A DNA stretch of 23,892 bases, taken from assembly GCA_012964265.1 (NCBI GenBank), contig DTUH01000317.1:1-23892 (forward strand), given 5' to 3'. The stretch comes from Candidatus Lambdaproteobacteria bacterium (lineage in GTDB: Bacteria; SAR324; NAC60-12). Below the pieces are notes generated by a model that saw only the letters and a list, made by a program, of their open reading frames with translations, was not told where the DNA came from and did no database searches. Made by a program: the position numbers and the translations under genes. Shown one piece after another: positions 22,901-23,892 of this stretch (its first letter is position 1; each line of letters begins with the position of its first letter).

Positions 22901-23652
22901 AGTGGTTCCATGTCCCCACGCAAATCGGAAAAATTGGAGCCTGTACCGGAGCCGTATTTAAAAAGCCGTGCTTCACGGGTCCACAAATCCATTATGCCGC
23001 CTTCACGCACCAAATCGTCTTTGACGGATTGGATAAAGCACGCATGAGGCTGCGGGCGAGTGTATGCGTCATTGGAAGCTATGACTTCTTCAGTTTTCGG
23101 ATCGACGTAATAATGTCCCTGTGCAGGACCGTCTAATCCATATGCCCAGTTTAGCCCGGTATTAAACCATTGAGGTGAGTTTGGCGCTGCCATTTGGTTG
23201 GCAAGCATGTAGCATAATTCATCATAAAAAGCACGGGCGTCTTCTTCAGTATCAAAATAGTTGTGCTTGTAACCCCAATACGTCCAGCAACCGACGAGCC
23301 GGTGAAAAACCTCACGTGCATCAGTTTCCGAAATGGTAGTTTCTTCTCCTGAAGATTCAGCATCAGCGGCTACTTGTTCTTCCGTTGCCTGATCGTGAAG
23401 AGAGGGTTGCAGCCAAGCAGGTATGCCTCTTTCTTTTGCTAATTTAAGATGTTTGGGAATACCTGCTTTGCGGAAATATTTCTGCGCCATTATGTCAGTG
23501 GCAACTTGTGACCATTGTTTTGGTACAGAAACGTTTTCCCACTCTGATACTACGGAGCCGTCTGGGTTGCGGATTATTGAATTCCGGTTTTCAAATTCTA
23601 ACGACTGATAGGGTCCCTCACCTTCCATGGTGAAGAGGCGTTTGATTTTCAT
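19954..23652 (-). CDS. nrdJ: Vitamin B12-dependent (class II) ribonucleoside-diphosphate reductase
   Basis: NrdJ makes deoxyribonucleotides using adenosylcobalamin to generate the thiyl radical, so it works with or without oxygen. The 1232-residue product is the long bacterial form. Visible are PNSPQWFNTGL (158 on), the redox cysteines Cys205 (PHACFIQSV) and Cys502 (DTACNLASLNLL), the active-site NPCSE with Asn489, radical Cys491 and Glu493, and the phosphate loop APTGTIGLLMD (689 on). RTGEYEDGTIGEIFLDMHKE belongs to the C-terminal module. After an acidic linker (about 1095-1190) the chain ends in a cysteine cluster (CHTC at 1205, CLKCASC at 1219, GCS at the end) that re-reduces the active site or binds zinc. 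There is no intein. The ATG has AAAGG 5-6 nt upstream. A terminator at 23827-23847 isolates it from upstream genes. Confidence 0.97.
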   Translation of the reverse strand: MKIKRLFTMEGEGPYQSLEFENRNSIIRNPDGSVVSEWENVSVPKQWSQVATDIMAQKYFRKAGIPKHLKLAKERGIPAWLQPSLHDQATEEQVAADAESSGEETTISETDAREVFHRLVGCWTYWGYKHNYFDTEEDARAFYDELCYMLANQMAAPNSPQWFNTGLNWAYGLDGPAQGHYYVDPKTEEVIASNDAYTRPQPHACFIQSVKDDLVREGGIMDLWTREARLFKYGSGTGSNFSDLRGDMEPLSGGGVSSGLMSFLKIGDSAAGAIKSGGTTRRAAKMICLDADHPDIEKFVNWKVHEEQKVAALVAGSKTIKELINELFAAIHDWGDETVKFDLKLNKDLRKVAKKARLAQMPFSYVYRIIHLSKQGYTEVVFDEYDTDWNSEAYQTVAGQNSNNSIRLNNEFMQAVEQEKDWELFWRVEKVKAKKEGRKPVPCKKLKATELWEEIAYAAWASADPGIQFDSTINEWHTCPADGPIRASNPCSEYMFLDDTACNLASLNLLRFRDPKTGELDVAKLRHGSRIWTIVLEISVLMAQFPSRNIADLSYKFRTLGLGYANMGTYLMVNGIPYDSPEALAVCGAVTSIMHMTSYATSAEMAKELGTFPGYERNKENMLRVIRNHRRATFRAPDREYEGLTIKPIGIDSQHCPPELLKAAQHDANLALKLGEKYGFRNAQVTVIAPTGTIGLLMDCDTTGIEPDFALVKFKKLAGGGYFKIINNSIPSALQKLGYEDSKISDIVHYIKGYARLEGSPCINASVLRSKGFTDEVLKRIEEQLPTAFDISFVFNLYTLGESFCKETLGLSDEQLGNFEFSILKHLGFSGKEIEAANDYICGTMTSEDAPHLKQEHYSVFDCANKCGRNGKRFISAGAHIRMMAVAQPFISGSISKTINMPSDANVTDIKEAFTTSWRSGLKCNALYRDGSKLSQPLNVNVEEQLWDEDEAEESVAAVQPPQIRIAEKIIHRYIAKRRKLPHRRSGYTQKAVIGGHKLYLRTGEYEDGTIGEIFLDMHKEGAAFRSLMNSFAIAISLGLQHGVPLEEFVEAFIFTRFEPNGMVTGNNTIKMSTSIIDYIFRELAISYLGRNELAHVNSDELQASAVHTQNETEPEFDNEQVVSERTLSSEESQAFLEQEENEFKGVDFALLKNSEPESEQTLADFSANSDFGTKTPGESWEAQERSMSSLVLEARMKGYEGEACHTCQQFTMVRNGSCLKCASCGATSGCS

Positions 23653-23826
23653 GTGTGCCTTTTAGTGGTTTGTATTATAAAATACGTGAAGATTATCGAA
23701 TCCATAGTGTGCTTCACTTATTATGGTAAACTTAAACGAGTAAAACTTAAAGGCCAACTTCGTAAAGTAAAATGAGCAAGTTTGTGCAATAATCATGAAA
23801 AATTCGCAATGCTTACTGACCTTGAG

Positions 23827-23847
23827 AAAAACTGAGTCCCGACTCAG
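23827..23847 (-). terminator. Rho-independent terminator of a gene beyond the right edge
   Basis: On the minus strand CTGAGTC and GACTCAG form a perfect stem (23847-23832) closed by a short G-rich loop (CTGAGT, CGGG, ACTCAG in practice), followed at once by five T (23831-23827). The order of stem and T-run fits minus-strand transcription only. It implies that an off-window gene ends here and that nrdJ starts from its own promoter in the next 175 bp. That stretch holds a CATAAT that could be a -10 element but no good -35, and a GTGAAG/CTTCAC inverted repeat (23686-23691/23712-23717). Confidence 0.75.
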
Positions 23848-23892
23848 CAAAAAAGATTTCTAACCAATGTATTAAAGTCACGCAATATTCTA

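Noticed and set aside
23662..23850. 62-codon minus-strand frame upstream of nrdJ
   Set aside because: It starts inside a rho-independent terminator, has no ribosome site, and its Phe/His/Tyr-rich composition is that of AT-rich noncoding DNA.

Overview
The window is about 23.9 kb of moderately AT-rich bacterial chromosome, close to 40% G+C in most stretches I counted. It is packed with housekeeping genes, and all but one of the supported genes lie on the minus strand, so transcription runs right to left. A B12-dependent class II ribonucleotide reductase, SelA (selenocysteine synthesis), a PtsP-type nitrogen phosphotransferase enzyme I, a type II secretion pseudopilin (GspK), SPOR/SH3b envelope proteins and Sec signal peptides together indicate a Gram-negative bacterium. 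A marine deltaproteobacterium-like lineage such as SAR324 would fit the gene mix, but that is inference: no rRNA or other decisive marker is present.

Right part (23.9 to 15.5 kb), in transcription order: a rho-independent terminator ends an off-window gene, followed by nrdJ, a strongly foldable spacer, then gspK, birA, coaX, an acidic single-pass SPOR protein, a 37-codon membrane peptide that I found by reading the spacer, and an SH3b plus class-A-like serine hydrolase. gspK, birA and coaX are tightly packed (4-nt gap, then a TAATG stop/start overlap). Middle (14.1 to 10.4 kb): a DUF1285-like protein, a head-to-head pair of predicted exported proteins whose signal-peptide codons overlap on opposite strands, and mnmA-aroK-xseB. 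Left part (10.1 to 1.0 kb): an RNase E/G gene with an unusual leader, selA, a CsgG/FlgT-like exported protein, ptsP and holA, closed by a hairpin terminator. At the far left is a G+C-richer old-yellow-enzyme-type flavin oxidoreductase, broken by one extra G in a G8 run and cut by the window edge.

Functionally the window covers nucleotide reduction (nrdJ), replication and repair (holA, xseB), RNA turnover (rne), tRNA modification and selenocysteine (mnmA, selA), cofactors and aromatic synthesis (coaX, birA, aroK), nitrogen/phosphotransfer signalling (ptsP) and envelope proteins. I do not see a defence system, prophage, CRISPR array, insertion sequence or biosynthetic cluster. The most interesting points are smaller: an RNase E that has cleanly lost its zinc-link motif and carries three regularly spaced short motifs in its tail; an rne leader whose Shine-Dalgarno sequence is in a perfect hairpin with extra copies of the pairing partner upstream; the 37-residue membrane peptide; the antisense-overlapping signal peptides; and a possible loop-tail pseudoknot between nrdJ and an isolated gspK.
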